This document shows positions 63,561-64,000 of a stretch of 64,000 bases of DNA, one piece after another. The DNA is from Bizionia argentinensis JUB59 (GTDB lineage Bacteria; Bacteroidota; Bacteroidia; Flavobacteriales; Flavobacteriaceae): contig NZ_AFXZ01000034.1 in the NCBI RefSeq assembly GCF_000224335.1, positions 94,373 through 158,372 of the forward strand, read 5' to 3'. Numbering within the stretch: position 1 is the first letter of the stretch; each line of letters starts with the position of its first letter. The translations under genes and the position numbers were made by a program. The notes beneath the pieces are model-generated. The model did no database searches, was not told the origin of the DNA, and saw only the letters and a list, made by a program, of their open reading frames with translations.

Positions 63561-63727
63561 GTTCTAGATATGGTGATAAAGCTTTCAAATCTATCGAACT
63601 TAAACATAAATCATCATCATTTAGTGAGACCATGGGTGTTATTGGTTTGGTTACATCTTTAGTTAGCAATTTAATTGTATTAATAGTTTTTGGTTTAATT
63701 CAGTTTGTAAAATGGCTCAGAAGTTAA
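63524..63727 (+). other. Open stretch ending in a single-span membrane peptide, no supported start
   Basis: From 63524 an open frame with no ATG before 63632 ends ETMGVIGLVTSLVSNLIVLI and VFGLIQFVKWLRS at 63727. The 31 codons from ATG 63632 would give a hydrophobic peptide with a basic end. No ribosome-binding or family evidence. It may be a relic, as its surroundings are decayed. Confidence 0.25.
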
Positions 63728-63814
63728 AAGCAAAACAGGAACCCGATTAAAGGTTGCTGTTATGTTTAAAAACCCAATATTGGGGACTCCTTACGCCAGC
63801 TGGCTCGTTCACTA

Positions 63815-63835
63815 AAAATGTTTACTAAACATTTT
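63815..63835. repeat. 21-base palindrome AAAATGTTTA c TAAACATTTT
   Basis: Perfect 10-base arms around one C. It lies in noncoding DNA with GGCTCGTTCAC just upstream and a terminator 70 bases later. It may be an operator or an end of a mobile element. Confidence 0.45.
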
Positions 63836-63901
63836 CTTTACGTTCCGCCCTGTAGTTTAAAGTGGTGAGTGTTGGATTCACAAGCTCGTAATACTTACGC
63901 A

Positions 63902-63927
63902 TAAAAAAACCACCCGAAGGTGGTTTT
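63902..63927 (-). terminator. Terminator of a minus-strand gene beyond the window
   Basis: AACCACC(TTCG)GGTGGTT on the minus strand has a UUCG tetraloop and a following T run. Confidence 0.8.
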
Positions 63928-63944
63928 ACATTTGTACAAAAAAA

Positions 63945-64000
63945 TTATTTTATTTTTTCATAGTGATGGTTTTTCTTCTCAAATAATATAATCTTCAAAC
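63945..64000 (-). CDS. Possible 3' end of a minus-strand gene entering from outside the window
   Basis: Before the terminator the minus strand is open from the window edge and ends KIILFEKKNHHYEKIK then TAA at 63945-63947. Only 18 codons are visible, so the identity is open; its reality rests on the terminator placed 18 bases after the stop. Confidence 0.35.
   Translation of the reverse strand, partial: LKIILFEKKNHHYEKIK

Overview
The window looks like a chromosomal segment from a marine or soil Flavobacteriaceae species (phylum Bacteroidota). The reasons are the low GC content, Bacteroidota-type promoters (TTTG about 19 bases upstream of TAnnTTTG), a type IX secretion C-terminal sorting domain, an IPExxxVDY protein, an OmpA protein with thrombospondin type 3 repeats, and gene orders such as tdk-alr-mscL-asd and acpP-fabF-rnc-IPExxxVDY-pyk. 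I cannot name the species.

Layout. 1-2850: an oxidoreductase cut by the window edge, a monofunctional transglycosylase and a GreA-like protein, converging on an ABC ATPase. 2920-6400: two exported minus-strand proteins, a VCBS/ASPIC protein with a type IX sorting domain and a diheme cytochrome lipoprotein. 6480-9830: asd, mscL, alr, tdk. 9935-17640: plus-strand housekeeping genes (rsmI, a disulfide oxidoreductase, a UDG-like protein, an M28 peptidase, OsmC, recJ). 17900-24420: an MFS exporter, LpxH-like and QueD enzymes, a 2OG oxygenase, two tiny coupled membrane proteins, MATE, GNAT and a universal stress protein. 24504-24577: tRNA-Ala(GGC). 24610-34806: a minus-strand block with an orphan PD-(D/E)XK-like protein, a hydrolase, addB-like, ompA-like, kbl and addA-like genes. 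34940-41141: sodA, a noncoding stretch with two tandem paralogous small RNA candidates, a long purF, a pfkB kinase, a toxin-antitoxin pair with a broken toxin, an RNase H and purN. 41325-45612: the fatty-acid and pyruvate kinase operon. 45669-60820: an esterase with an internal membrane hairpin, dinB, an NAD(P)-binding protein, a CYTH protein, the pbpC / alpha-2-macroglobulin pair, isoaspartyl peptidase, an ALDH7-type dehydrogenase and a membrane-anchored helix-hairpin-helix protein. 60821-64000: gene-poor, with one HEIGH metallopeptidase lipoprotein and a graveyard of transposase remnants and a decayed copy of the helix-hairpin-helix gene.

Most genes are ordinary chromosomal housekeeping. 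Functional groups are envelope building (mtgA, pbpC, alr, asd, LpxH-like, OmpA-like, alpha-2-macroglobulin), DNA repair (addA, addB, recJ, dinB, UDG-like), purine synthesis (purF, purN) and fatty-acid synthesis (acpP, fabF). The most interesting new material is a pair of small RNA candidates at 35787-35869 and 36083-36167. Each has its own -7 box at identical spacing, a conserved core and its own terminator. Also notable are the esterase with two inserted membrane helices, the orphan nuclease-like protein beside the tRNA, the interrupted ParE-type toxin, and several perfect palindromes that overlap promoters.
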